In this document: positions 27,363 to 35,652 of the stretch, piece after piece
Numbering within the stretch: position 1 is the first letter of the stretch
Layout: each line of letters opens with the position of its first letter
From: Bryobacterales bacterium
Lineage (GTDB): Bacteria > Acidobacteriota > Terriglobia > Bryobacterales > Bryobacteraceae
DNA: 64,000 nucleotides
Assembly (NCBI GenBank): GCA_003166865.1
Contig: PMUP01000097.1
Coordinates: 1-64,000, forward strand
Reading direction: 5' to 3'
Made by a program: the position numbers and the translations under genes
The notes under the pieces: model-generated
What the model was told of the DNA's origin: nothing
Databases searched by the model: none
What the model saw: only the letters and a program-made list of their open reading frames with translations

Positions 27363-28565
27363 ATGCACCAACGCCTTCTTGTTGTTTTTCTAGCGTTTTC
27401 GCTCCTGGCCAGTTCGGCGTTTGGCACCACCACTCGTAAGAGACGCCGCCACACTGCGCGCCCAACCACAACCTCCGCAAAGGTGCATCGCGTAACATAC
27501 ACCACTCGAGCACGCGCCAGGGCGATTTCCGCGGCTCCGTCGCGCACAGGGCGGCTTTCCACAGGTTTCAGGAAAAAGAATTTCGCCAGCCCGTGGGCGA
27601 CGCCCACATTCGCGGACTCCACCCTAGGGGATTCGGTGGACGGCGAGGATTTGTTAGTCCGGCGGGCAGCCGTGCAAGCTCTGGGGCCGTATAACGGCGC
27701 AGTGGTTGTGGCCGATCCGAACACCGGGCGAATTTTGACGATCGTGAATCAGAAGCTGGCGTTGCAGGGCGCCTACGAGCCGTGTTCCACCATCAAGATT
27801 GTCGCGGCGCTGGCGGGTTTGAGCGAAGGCATCATCAACCAGGAAACTTCGCTGCGGATCACGAAGCGGCATTCGGTGGATCTGACGGAAGCCCTGGCGC
27901 TCTCCGTTAACGCCTATTTCGCATCCATCGGCGAGAGGCTGGGGTACGAAAGGGTTGTTCAGTACGGGCAGATGTTCGGGCTGGGTGAGAAGGCGGGACT
28001 AAACATTGCAGGCGAGCAGCCCGGCTTGATTGCCGAAACGGCTCCCTCCGACGGCCTGGGGATGATGACTAGTTTCGGCGAAGGTTTTTCGATGACGCCG
28101 CTGGAGCTGACCGCGATCGTCTCGGCGGTGGCCAACGGCGGAACGCTCTACTACCTGCAGCACCCGGGTTCGCAGGCCGAAATCGATCAGTTTGCTCCGC
28201 AGATCAAGCGGCAGCTCAACATCAACGAATTTGTGATGGACATCAAGCCGGGCATGATGGGCGCAGTGGAATACGGGACCGCGCGGCGGATTGGGTTCAG
28301 CGCTACCGAACCGATCTTCGGCAAGACCGGAACGTGCACCGACAACCGAACGCCCACGCACCTGGGCTGGTTTGGTTCTTACAACGAGGTTGCCGGGCGC
28401 AAGCTGGCGGTAGTGGTTCTGTTGACCGGCGGACATTTGGTGAGCGGACCGGTTGCTTCCGGCGTCGCAGGCGCGGTCTACAAGAATTTGTCGGACCAGA
28501 ACTATTTCGCGCAAGTGGTTCCGCGGATTTCGCCGGCTGCTTTGATCTCGACGCAATCCTACTAA
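27363..28565 (+). CDS. Short penicillin-binding transpeptidase-domain protein
   Basis: This 400-residue protein has a signal peptide or anchor, an Arg/Thr-rich linker of about 70 residues, and a penicillin-binding transpeptidase domain with all three motifs: STIK (142-145), SVN (181-183) and KTG (321-323). It lacks the dimerisation domain of normal class B PBPs, so it may be a specialised D,D-transpeptidase, a carboxypeptidase-like enzyme or a beta-lactam sensor. The KTGTC context and the glycine-rich GLGMMTSFGEGFSMTPLEL stretch are typical of transpeptidases. It stands alone. Confidence 0.85.
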   Translation: MHQRLLVVFLAFSLLASSAFGTTTRKRRRHTARPTTTSAKVHRVTYTTRARARAISAAPSRTGRLSTGFRKKNFASPWATPTFADSTLGDSVDGEDLLVRRAAVQALGPYNGAVVVADPNTGRILTIVNQKLALQGAYEPCSTIKIVAALAGLSEGIINQETSLRITKRHSVDLTEALALSVNAYFASIGERLGYERVVQYGQMFGLGEKAGLNIAGEQPGLIAETAPSDGLGMMTSFGEGFSMTPLELTAIVSAVANGGTLYYLQHPGSQAEIDQFAPQIKRQLNINEFVMDIKPGMMGAVEYGTARRIGFSATEPIFGKTGTCTDNRTPTHLGWFGSYNEVAGRKLAVVVLLTGGHLVSGPVASGVAGAVYKNLSDQNYFAQVVPRISPAALISTQSY

Positions 28566-28572
28566 CCGCTTC

Positions 28573-29268
28573 TCAAAAATACTCCCGCAACTCGTCAAAG
28601 CGCCCGATGCGCAACAATCGCCCCGGGCCTTCCCTGAGTTCCGCGCGCTCCAGCGTCCAGGTCCGCTCGTGCGGTACGAAAACCGCGTGGAGACCGGCCT
28701 CGAGCGCGGGATTGATGTCCGACTTGGGCGAGTTGCCAATCATCCAGGTGTGCGCGGGATCCAGCTGCCGCTCGCGAATCAGCGCCGCGTAGGATGGCGC
28801 GTCCTTCTCCTTCACGATGGCCGTGTGGCCGAAATAGATGGCCAGGCCCGAGTGATCGAGCTTCAGTTTCTGTTCTTCGGGATCGCCTTTGGTAAACAGC
28901 GTGAGCGAATGCCGGCCGGCCAGATACTCGAGCGTCTCCTCCACACCCGCCATTAGCTCGATGGGATGCCGCAGGATCTGTTCGGTGAAGCTCATGATGC
29001 GCGGCAAATCGTCCGGGCTCACGGCTCGCTCCACCAATTTGTGGTAGCACTCGCTGAGGTTGCGCGTGAAGTTCGCCGTTCCATAGCCGTGCGTCTTGTT
29101 GTTGACGATCTCGATTTCGTCGAGCACCGCGCGGATCTGATCCGGCGATAGCGCCGAGTGCCCAAGAAAATCGCAAAAAATCTCAAACGCGCGCTCGAAA
29201 TAGATGTTGTTTTCCCAGAGCGTGTCGTCGGCGTCGACGATCAAGTTTTGGCGTTGTTGAATTCTCAC
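28573..29268 (-). CDS. HAD-superfamily hydrolase
   Basis: This 231-residue protein has HAD motif I (DADDTLW), motif II (TLFTKGD), a lysine in the KEKDAPSY segment, and motif IV (MIGNSPKSDINPALEAG). The alpha-helical cap lies between motifs I and II. Such proteins are phosphatases of small phosphate esters or protein phosphatases; the substrate is unknown. It overlaps the Lon-N gene by four bases, so both are cotranscribed. It converges with the transpeptidase gene, separated by seven bases. Confidence 0.88.
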   Translation of the reverse strand: MRIQQRQNLIVDADDTLWENNIYFERAFEIFCDFLGHSALSPDQIRAVLDEIEIVNNKTHGYGTANFTRNLSECYHKLVERAVSPDDLPRIMSFTEQILRHPIELMAGVEETLEYLAGRHSLTLFTKGDPEEQKLKLDHSGLAIYFGHTAIVKEKDAPSYAALIRERQLDPAHTWMIGNSPKSDINPALEAGLHAVFVPHERTWTLERAELREGPGRLLRIGRFDELREYF

Positions 29269-29894
29269 ACGCCCGGCGGCCTCTTGGCGTGGCCGTTGGT
29301 GGGAGCGACCGCGCGCGCGTGCTGGATCTGACGCTGGCGCGAGCTGTAGCCGGGGAAGAACTCGGCCAGCCGCCGCATGCGATCCGCCTCCGATCGCGTG
29401 GCCAGCAGCATCTGGCGGAAATCCAGGTCGGGCACCACTTGCGCCAACTGAAAGCTGAGCTGCGGATCGCTCAGCTCAGGCTCGTGCAGAGGCTCGGCTT
29501 CGTGGAGCGAGCGCAGATCGTTGTACGAATCAAAGACGCGCTCGCGAACCTCCGGTGGGATGGGGTCGGAACCCTCATCGTCGAAATATTCCACCGCCCC
29601 GCGCAAATATGGTTTTTCGTCATTTAGCAGAATGATTTCAAACCGCCGGCGGCCGATGCTGATCAGATCAATGCGGCCATCCGGATATTTTTTGAGGACT
29701 TTTTCCACCGTGGCCGTGCAACCCGTGTTGACGATGCCTTTTTCTCCTGCCAGCACGACGCCGAACTCGGAGTGAGCGCGCGACACGTCGGCAATCATCT
29801 GTTTGTAGCGCTCCTCGAAGATGTGCAGCGGCAGCGGCGTCCTCGGAAACAAGACCACTTGGAGCGGAAAAAGCGGCAACAGCTCTTCCTGCAT
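29265..29894 (-). CDS. Lon N-terminal-domain protein
   Basis: This 209-residue protein contains the LON substrate-binding domain without the AAA or protease parts. It begins LLPLFPLQVVLFPRTPLPLHIFEERYKQM, then has FGVVLAGEKGIVNTGCTATVEKV and a helical C-terminal half. Stand-alone LON-domain proteins are widespread but of unknown function. ATG 29894 was chosen because it begins just before the conserved LFPLQVVLFP strand. The 3' end overlaps the HAD gene by four bases. Divergent shikimate kinase starts 86 bases away. Confidence 0.88.
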   Translation of the reverse strand: MQEELLPLFPLQVVLFPRTPLPLHIFEERYKQMIADVSRAHSEFGVVLAGEKGIVNTGCTATVEKVLKKYPDGRIDLISIGRRRFEIILLNDEKPYLRGAVEYFDDEGSDPIPPEVRERVFDSYNDLRSLHEAEPLHEPELSDPQLSFQLAQVVPDLDFRQMLLATRSEADRMRRLAEFFPGYSSRQRQIQHARAVAPTNGHAKRPPGV

Positions 29895-29980
29895 GAGTAC
29901 CATTATGCGGCTTGATGCGAACAGTTGCACGATGCCGCGAAGCTGTGGGACCATTCCTTACGCGGACGTTACTTGGACGA

Positions 29981-30508
29981 ATGCTACTGAAGCTCAAGCG
30001 CACGCCGGGCCTCTACCTGGTCGGCTTCATGGGGTCGGGTAAATCGGCCGTGGGCCGGCTGCTCGCGGATGAGCTGGGCTGGCGGTTCGCGGATATCGAC
30101 GAAGACATCGAGCAGGCCCAAGGCGTTTCGATCGCCGAAATTTTCGACCTACGCGGCGAGGAGGAATTCCGCGGAATCGAGCGGGAGGCGTTGCGCAAAC
30201 GGGTGCGGGAAGTCGAGTCCGGCAAACCCATGGTGCTGGCCCTGGGCGGCGGCACGTTTGTCGACCCGGCGAATCAGAAGCTGCTCGAAGAGCGCGGCGT
30301 CACCATATGGTTGGATTGTTCTTTCCCGCGGATCTGCGCGCGGCTGGAGGGCCAGACGCATCGGCCGCTGGCAAGAGATCCGGACAAATTCCGCCAACTG
30401 TACGATGACCGGCGCGACGCTTACAGCACAGCCGAGCACCGGATCGAAGCGGACACCGATGATACGGCGGCCGTGGTGGCTGACATTTTGAAGCTACCGA
30501 TTTTCTGA
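29981..30508 (+). CDS. aroK: Shikimate kinase
   Basis: AroK phosphorylates shikimate at the 3-position in aromatic amino-acid synthesis. The 175-residue protein has Walker A GFMGSGKS (15-22), the ADIDEDIEQAQG segment with the shikimate-binding aspartate, the FRGIEREAL arginine region, GGGTF and the LARDPDKFRQLYDDR lid. Length is normal. ATG 29981 fits the family start. The stop overlaps the start of the glycerate-kinase gene (TGATG-type overlap), so the two are translated together, although the products act in different pathways. Confidence 0.95.
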   Translation: MLLKLKRTPGLYLVGFMGSGKSAVGRLLADELGWRFADIDEDIEQAQGVSIAEIFDLRGEEEFRGIEREALRKRVREVESGKPMVLALGGGTFVDPANQKLLEERGVTIWLDCSFPRICARLEGQTHRPLARDPDKFRQLYDDRRDAYSTAEHRIEADTDDTAAVVADILKLPIF

Positions 30509-31854
30509 TGGCCGCGGCTCTGCACCGCCAGGCTCTGCGCATCTTCCAAGCTGCATTGCGGGCTGCCGATCCCGTGCCGGCTGTGTTGCGGCACGTGCGC
30601 CGTGAAGGCGAAGTGCTCATCGCCGGGGGGCGGCGCTACGATCTAGATTCCGTTCGGAACGTTTACGTCATCGGCGCAGGAAAGGCCAGCGCACGAATGG
30701 CCGTGGCAGTGGAACGGCTGCTCGGCCGGCGCATTACTGCCGGGCTGATTAACGCGCCGGATGCCAACGCGCCAAATGCCGTCAAACTGCGGCGCGTCGA
30801 GATCAACCAGTGCGGCCATCCGGTGCCCGATCGGCGTGGGGTAGCCGGCGCCCGGCGCATTGCGCAGATCGCGAGCGATGCCGGCCAGGATGACTTGATC
30901 GTGTGTCTGATTTCGGGCGGCGCTTCGGCGCTCTTGCCGCTGCCTGCGCCTCCCGTCACACTGGCTGAAAAACAGGCGGTCACGCAATTATTGCTGCACT
31001 GCGGCGCTAACATCCACGAGATGAATTGCGTGCGTAAGCATCTCTCGCTGATCAAGGGCGGCCAACTCGCGCGGCTGGCGTATCCTGCGACGCTGCTCAC
31101 GCTGATTCTTTCGGACGTGATCGGCGACGATCTGGACGTGATTGGCTCGGGACCCACGGCGCCCGATCCCACAACATTCAGGGATGCGCGCGCGATCTTC
31201 GAGAAATACCGGATCTGGAACAAGCTGCCGCGCGCGGTGCGCGGGCGCATCTTGTCCATGGCCGGGACTGCGACCGGGGAAACGCCGAAACCCGGAGACA
31301 GGATTTTCCGCAAGACGCGCAACGTGATCGTAGGCAGCAATGCGTTGGCGGTGGATGCCGCGGGGCGCGAAGCTCGCCGGCTGGGATTCCACACGCTGGT
31401 GCTGTCGACATTTCTAGAGGGCGAAGCGCGCGAGGCGGCCAGGGTTCATGCGAGCATCGCGAAAGAGATTCGAGCGTCGGGCAGGCCCGTAAAGCCTTCG
31501 GCCTGTGTGATTACAGGCGGCGAGACTACAGTGACCGTTCGCGGCAAAGGCCGGGGAGGCCGCAATCAGGAATTCGCGCTCGCGTCCGCTCTCGCCATCG
31601 CGGGCTTACGCGACACCGTCATCCTGAGCGCAGGTACCGACGGGAGCGATGGACCTACCAGCGCAGCCGGCGCCATCGCCGACGGAACCACGGTGGCCCG
31701 AGCGGAAGCGCTCGGCCGCAACGCCGCAGCCTTTCTCGCGAGCAACGATTCGTATAGTTTTTTTGATGCGCTCGGCGATTTGATCGAAACCGGCCCGACC
31801 GGAACCAACGTCGCCGACATCCAGCTGATCCTCGTTTCTGAGCCGCGACCGTAA
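30508..31854 (+). CDS. Glycerate 2-kinase (MOFRL family)
   Basis: This 448-residue enzyme is of the GckA/TtuD type, which makes 2-phosphoglycerate from glycerate and ATP. The N-terminal DUF4147 part has VYVIGAGKASARMA and the active-site CLISGGASALLPLP; the C-terminal MOFRL part has GGETTVTVRGKGRGGRNQE and SAGTDGSDGPTSAAGA. Length is typical. ATG 30508 overlaps the aroK stop. It could feed glycerate from tartronate, serine or photorespiratory-type routes into glycolysis. No other glycerate gene is in the window. Confidence 0.93.
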   Translation: MAAALHRQALRIFQAALRAADPVPAVLRHVRREGEVLIAGGRRYDLDSVRNVYVIGAGKASARMAVAVERLLGRRITAGLINAPDANAPNAVKLRRVEINQCGHPVPDRRGVAGARRIAQIASDAGQDDLIVCLISGGASALLPLPAPPVTLAEKQAVTQLLLHCGANIHEMNCVRKHLSLIKGGQLARLAYPATLLTLILSDVIGDDLDVIGSGPTAPDPTTFRDARAIFEKYRIWNKLPRAVRGRILSMAGTATGETPKPGDRIFRKTRNVIVGSNALAVDAAGREARRLGFHTLVLSTFLEGEAREAARVHASIAKEIRASGRPVKPSACVITGGETTVTVRGKGRGGRNQEFALASALAIAGLRDTVILSAGTDGSDGPTSAAGAIADGTTVARAEALGRNAAAFLASNDSYSFFDALGDLIETGPTGTNVADIQLILVSEPRP

Positions 31855-31865
31855 GGGAGTCGGTT

Positions 31866-33314
31866 TTACTGGTGCTCCACCTTCAACGGCGGATTCGGCG
31901 GTTTGGGTGGCTTGGCCGGAGTCGGCGCGTTGGGGATGTCGGGCACCGTGGTGTCCTCGGCGCTGGCTTTGCGAACGGTGACCGACCCGCGGCCAGTTTC
32001 CAGGCGCATCTGGGGTCCGGCGCCCGCGCTGCCCTGGATAATATTCCCGCGGCCCGATTCCTCTTGGCGCAATGGTTCGCCGTACTCATTCTCGGCGTCG
32101 CCTCGATCGGTGATAGCTCTCAAATCGAACTTTGAACCGGGCACCAGCGCCAAAGTAATGTCGCCGGATCGGGTGTGGACCTCCATCCTGGGTGGATCTT
32201 TGCCGGGCTTCAGATCGATATCGCCGCGGTTTAGCGTCAAATCCAGCGACTGCGTGAAATTCGAAAGCTGCACGTCGCTCGACCGAGCCTTGAAACGTAC
32301 TGGACCAATAATGTTGTTCCCGCTGAGCTCGCCCCGCGTGAGCCGGACTTGCCCAGGCAGCTTCTCAAAGCTGATGGAGTTCTGGGGATCTTCCCAGCGC
32401 AGGGGCTGCGCCAGGTTGCGCAACTGAATCTCGCCGACATACACTCCATTCACCGTTACTAATCCGGCTATGTTCTGCAGCTCCACATCGTCGCCGCGGC
32501 CTTTCAGCTCCAGGCTGCCCTTGATATCCACGGCGCGGATGGTGTCGCTGGCTCGCGTATCGATGTGCACATTGCCGCCGAGATTCTCCAGCCGCACTCC
32601 CGCGTTGTCGCTGTTGATGTCGACGTTGCCGTTGACGCTCTGAATATCGAAATCGCCATAACGTCCGTGCGCCTCGATCGACGACCCGAGTGGAACCGAA
32701 ATGTCCAGATCGGCCGTAGGCTGCACGCGATCGCTGACTTTGTCCTGGTTGGTCCTGATGATAATCTGATCGCCTTGCTGGATCAGCTCGAGCGGGGTTT
32801 GCTTATTGGCGTTGTCGGCGTCGGTCTGTTGAAACGACCGGACGGTTTCCTGGCCGCTGGCCTTCACCGTGGCGGCGTCCGCGCTTCCGCTGATCTTGGC
32901 GTTGCCCCGAAAGCTCTCGATTACAATGCGGCAGCTCTTGGCGCACGGCTTTTCCACGGGCGCTAGCGTATAGTCGTAGCTTTCGCCCATGTTGATGGCG
33001 ATCCGGCGCAACGCGTGGCCGGTGGGAAACCAGGACGAATAGTTGTGCGCCGTGTACATGGTTGCGCCGATGACGCAGATCAGAAAGATCAGCATCCATT
33101 CGCCACCCGAGACGCCGTTGCGCGGCAGCGCTCTCCCGGTCGCGGACCAGACCAGAACCTCGATCAACCGGATGGCGCCCCAGCCGATCAACAAGAACGG
33201 CCAAAAGCGCGAGATGAAATCCACCAGCGGAATTTCGGGCCACAGATTACGAAACAAGAAGAGAATGCCGAATCCGATCAGGATCAGCGGTCCAATAACC
33301 GAGCCGCGCCTCAT
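31866..33314 (-). CDS. DUF4097-type membrane-anchored beta-helix protein
   Basis: The 482-residue protein starts with two to three hydrophobic segments (residues 5-25, about 33-52 and about 73-90), then a periplasmic region with repeating short beta strands (GNVDINSDNAGVRLENLGG, then RGDIDLKPGKD), a DUF4097-like right-handed repeat. The C-terminus is Pro-rich. Such proteins are commonly downstream of ECF sigma or Psp-type regulators in envelope-stress operons. ATG 33314 overlaps the end of the preceding small gene by four bases. It is the last gene of the operon starting at the ECF sigma gene. Confidence 0.82.
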   Translation of the reverse strand: MRRGSVIGPLILIGFGILFLFRNLWPEIPLVDFISRFWPFLLIGWGAIRLIEVLVWSATGRALPRNGVSGGEWMLIFLICVIGATMYTAHNYSSWFPTGHALRRIAINMGESYDYTLAPVEKPCAKSCRIVIESFRGNAKISGSADAATVKASGQETVRSFQQTDADNANKQTPLELIQQGDQIIIRTNQDKVSDRVQPTADLDISVPLGSSIEAHGRYGDFDIQSVNGNVDINSDNAGVRLENLGGNVHIDTRASDTIRAVDIKGSLELKGRGDDVELQNIAGLVTVNGVYVGEIQLRNLAQPLRWEDPQNSISFEKLPGQVRLTRGELSGNNIIGPVRFKARSSDVQLSNFTQSLDLTLNRGDIDLKPGKDPPRMEVHTRSGDITLALVPGSKFDLRAITDRGDAENEYGEPLRQEESGRGNIIQGSAGAGPQMRLETGRGSVTVRKASAEDTTVPDIPNAPTPAKPPKPPNPPLKVEHQ

Positions 33315-33538
33315 ATGACGTTTCCTCCGGGCGGTCCGTCGACGGGATGCTCGGCGGGATAAGACGCGGGCGGTTTCGCGCCAGAGTGTTCCAGCAGTTT
33401 CAGCAGGCCGAACAGGATGATGAGAATCGGCCAGGTCCGCCAAAATCCGTACACGCCCGCATAATCGATCGCCACCAGCGCCCCGAGCGCGATCAGCATG
33501 ATGGGCCCGCGGATGGCTTGCACGAAGTTGCGGTTCAT
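33311..33538 (-). CDS. Small LiaI/LiaF-like membrane protein
   Basis: This 75-residue protein has two hydrophobic segments (IMLIALGALVAIDYAGVYGF and WRTWPILIILFGLLKLLE), the second with the WPxLIIxxGLxxL pattern of LiaI/LiaF-like transmembrane regions (DUF5668), and a short Pro/Gly-rich tail. It overlaps its neighbours by four bases at both ends. It probably works with the DUF4097 protein and the B-box membrane protein in the same envelope-stress operon. Confidence 0.75.
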   Translation of the reverse strand: MNRNFVQAIRGPIMLIALGALVAIDYAGVYGFWRTWPILIILFGLLKLLEHSGAKPPASYPAEHPVDGPPGGNVI

Positions 33539-34278
33539 TGGCGGCCTCCCGCGGGCGGCATGCTGTGGCCGTTGGGCGCGGACGATCCCGATACCCGTTC
33601 GTAGAGCATATACACTCCCAGACCAATCAAAGCGATCGGCCAGTAGCGAAGGATCTGGCCGATGCGCAGAATATCCAAATTGTGCAGCAAAAAGATGAGA
33701 CCCACCGCGATGAGCACTGTGGGGGCCAGCGGGAATCGGGAATGCTGTCCGTGCCGGGGAACGATGCTTGAAAACTCATCGACAGGTTCGCCAAGCTGCC
33801 GTTTCTTCGCCGTGTGGTACGCCTCAAAGGCCATGTAGAAGACCCAGGCCCCGATCATCATCCCGAACAGAGGCTGCAAATTGCCGCTCATTTCTTCGTT
33901 ACTCGTGATGCTGATGAGCAGCCCCATGACGACCACATGGATCAGACCCTTCACGTATTGCCCGTTGTAAATGGCGCCGACGCCGGGAATGAAGCCCAGC
34001 AGAAACGCCAACCCGGGTGATGCTCCGGGATCCGATATCGCGGGACGCGGTTGCGGCGCCGTATAGGGCGTGGCTTCGGGCGCCCGGTATGGCGTGGGTT
34101 CAGGCGCTGTGTATGGCGACGCTGTTGGTGGAGGCACGGGCGGCCGTGCACCTAGGGGCGAATGCTCATCGCAGTAAAGAGTTCCCCCAGCATCGCGGCG
34201 GCACGCTTCACACAGCGGCTTTCCGCATTCGCGGCAATACCCAATAGCCGGTGCTTCCAGATGATTGGCGCAGTTCAT
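33535..34278 (-). CDS. B-box zinc-finger membrane protein
   Basis: The 247-residue protein starts with a B-box-type zinc finger (MNCANHLEAPAIGYCRECG, then CEACRRDAGGTLYCDEH), then a repeated Pro/Tyr/Thr-rich linker, and four or so membrane segments including a GYF/TM2-like stretch (AFLLGFIPGVGAIYNGQYVKG) and a LiaF-like C-terminal pair. This combination is frequent in acidobacterial ECF operons, but its role is unknown. Four-base overlaps tie it to the anti-sigma gene upstream and the small membrane-protein gene downstream. Confidence 0.82.
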   Translation of the reverse strand: MNCANHLEAPAIGYCRECGKPLCEACRRDAGGTLYCDEHSPLGARPPVPPPTASPYTAPEPTPYRAPEATPYTAPQPRPAISDPGASPGLAFLLGFIPGVGAIYNGQYVKGLIHVVVMGLLISITSNEEMSGNLQPLFGMMIGAWVFYMAFEAYHTAKKRQLGEPVDEFSSIVPRHGQHSRFPLAPTVLIAVGLIFLLHNLDILRIGQILRYWPIALIGLGVYMLYERVSGSSAPNGHSMPPAGGRQ

Positions 34279-34862
34279 TGTTGACTCCCTCTATTTCTTG
34301 CACCGGCTCCAGACGCAGCGCCGGGATCCTGATCGGTCCATTCCTTGAGACGCGATTGGATCTCGATCACCAGCTTCAGGTTGTCGTAATATTTCATGGT
34401 CCGGTCCCAAACCCGGTGCGAGCGGTCGTCTATGCCCTGCCAGACTTTCACCGGATCCAGGTCCGCCGGACGCAACTGCCGCGGATCGATATGAGCGAAG
34501 CGCGCGAGCATGGAAAACGAGAGAATCGTCATGGCCATGCCCATCACGTAGCGCGGCTGCAGCACGCTCTGGACGAATCCGCCGAACAGCCGTTTGATCC
34601 AGGAAGGCGACGAACTGATGCGTTCCGCGGCGGAAGCTCGCCGTCCGCTTGGCGCGTAGTGCAGAATGCGCGTCATCAGCTCGGCCGGCGGATTCACTTC
34701 CGCGACGCGCCCGATAAAAGCCGTTACGCCTTGAACGTCGGCGGCCAGTTGGGTGCAAGCCGGACACCCCGACAAGTGACTCTCGAGCGCAGTCCTCTCC
34801 TGAGCGTGGAGCGTTCCATCCACGTAGTCGCACAACAGGATTTCGAGCTCTGCGCACGTCAT
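34275..34862 (-). CDS. Zinc-finger anti-sigma factor
   Basis: The 195-residue protein has the HxxxCxxC anti-sigma zinc finger (His29, Cys33, Cys36 in ESHLSGCPAC), one membrane segment (YVMGMAMTILSFSMLARF) and a periplasmic C-terminal helical domain. It would hold the ECF sigma factor encoded just upstream at the membrane until an envelope signal releases it. The start overlaps the sigma gene stop by four bases, which supports a stoichiometric sigma/anti-sigma pair. Confidence 0.9.
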   Translation of the reverse strand: MTCAELEILLCDYVDGTLHAQERTALESHLSGCPACTQLAADVQGVTAFIGRVAEVNPPAELMTRILHYAPSGRRASAAERISSSPSWIKRLFGGFVQSVLQPRYVMGMAMTILSFSMLARFAHIDPRQLRPADLDPVKVWQGIDDRSHRVWDRTMKYYDNLKLVIEIQSRLKEWTDQDPGAASGAGARNRGSQQ

Positions 34863-35524
34863 ATACGAATCTTCTGTCTGCGGAGCACCCGAGCCAACTC
34901 GGCGCGCCCCCGATTCAACCGCGACTTCACCGTTCCTTCCGGAACGTTCAGGATTTGCGCGATCTCCCGATATTCTAATTCCTCCAGGTCCCGCAGGATC
35001 ACCGTTTCCCGTAGTTCCGGCGAAAGCTTTTGCAAGGCGGCCTGCAACAGCTCGCTGGCTTCGCGCCCGGCCAGCATTCCCTCGGTCCTGCCAATGGTAG
35101 CCGGGTTCTCTTCGAGCGCCGAGAGCTGATCCTCAATCGAGTCGGTGGCCCGTTCCATGCGCGTCCTACGGTAATGATCGATCAGCAGGTTTCGCGTCAG
35201 CCTGGTGAGCCAGACGATGAACAACCCCTCGCCGGCGCGAAAGCTTTTCAAGTTCTTGAACACTCGCAGGAAGACGTCCTGCGTCAAGTCCTGCGCTTCC
35301 GGATCGCTGTTGGTGAAGCGATAGCAAATTGAGTACACACGCCGGGTATGCACCTTCACCAAATCTTCCCAAGCGGCTTCCTGGCCAGCCAGGCAGCGCT
35401 CCACGAGTTGGAGATCCGCATCCAAACTATCGTTCGTCCGGCCGCTTTCCCGGCTGCTCGTCCCGTGCGCTGGGTAAGGTAATTCCCAGGTCCACTTTGC
35501 CGCGGGAATCGCCACCGTTGCCAT
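34859..35524 (-). CDS. ECF RNA polymerase sigma factor
   Basis: The 221-residue protein has sigma region 2 (DPEAQDLTQDVFLRVFKNLKSF, then WLTRLTRNLLIDHYRR) and region 4 (LRDLEELEYREIAQILNVPEGTVKSRLNRGRAELA), and lacks region 3, as expected of extracytoplasmic-function sigma factors. ATG 35524 has a ribosome binding site (GGAAG) and is favoured over a start 69 bases upstream. It is the first gene of a five-gene operon with its anti-sigma factor and three membrane proteins, so the operon is probably autoregulated in response to envelope stress. Confidence 0.93.
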   Translation of the reverse strand: MATVAIPAAKWTWELPYPAHGTSSRESGRTNDSLDADLQLVERCLAGQEAAWEDLVKVHTRRVYSICYRFTNSDPEAQDLTQDVFLRVFKNLKSFRAGEGLFIVWLTRLTRNLLIDHYRRTRMERATDSIEDQLSALEENPATIGRTEGMLAGREASELLQAALQKLSPELRETVILRDLEELEYREIAQILNVPEGTVKSRLNRGRAELARVLRRQKIRI

Positions 35525-35652
35525 GTTGCTTCCTATCTCCTGCTTCCAGTTAAAGAAACGAGGATCTATGATAAGAAGTTCACTTGAATCCAAGCTTTAC
35601 ATTCTACAGAGCTCACTGGCCGCGCGCCAGTAGCCCGGCGGCGGCCTAACGC

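Noticed and set aside
33315-33626. N-terminal extension of the DUF4097 protein up to 33626
   Set aside because: It is a shadow of the small membrane-protein gene, Arg/His-rich, and the protein has a natural start at ATG 33314.
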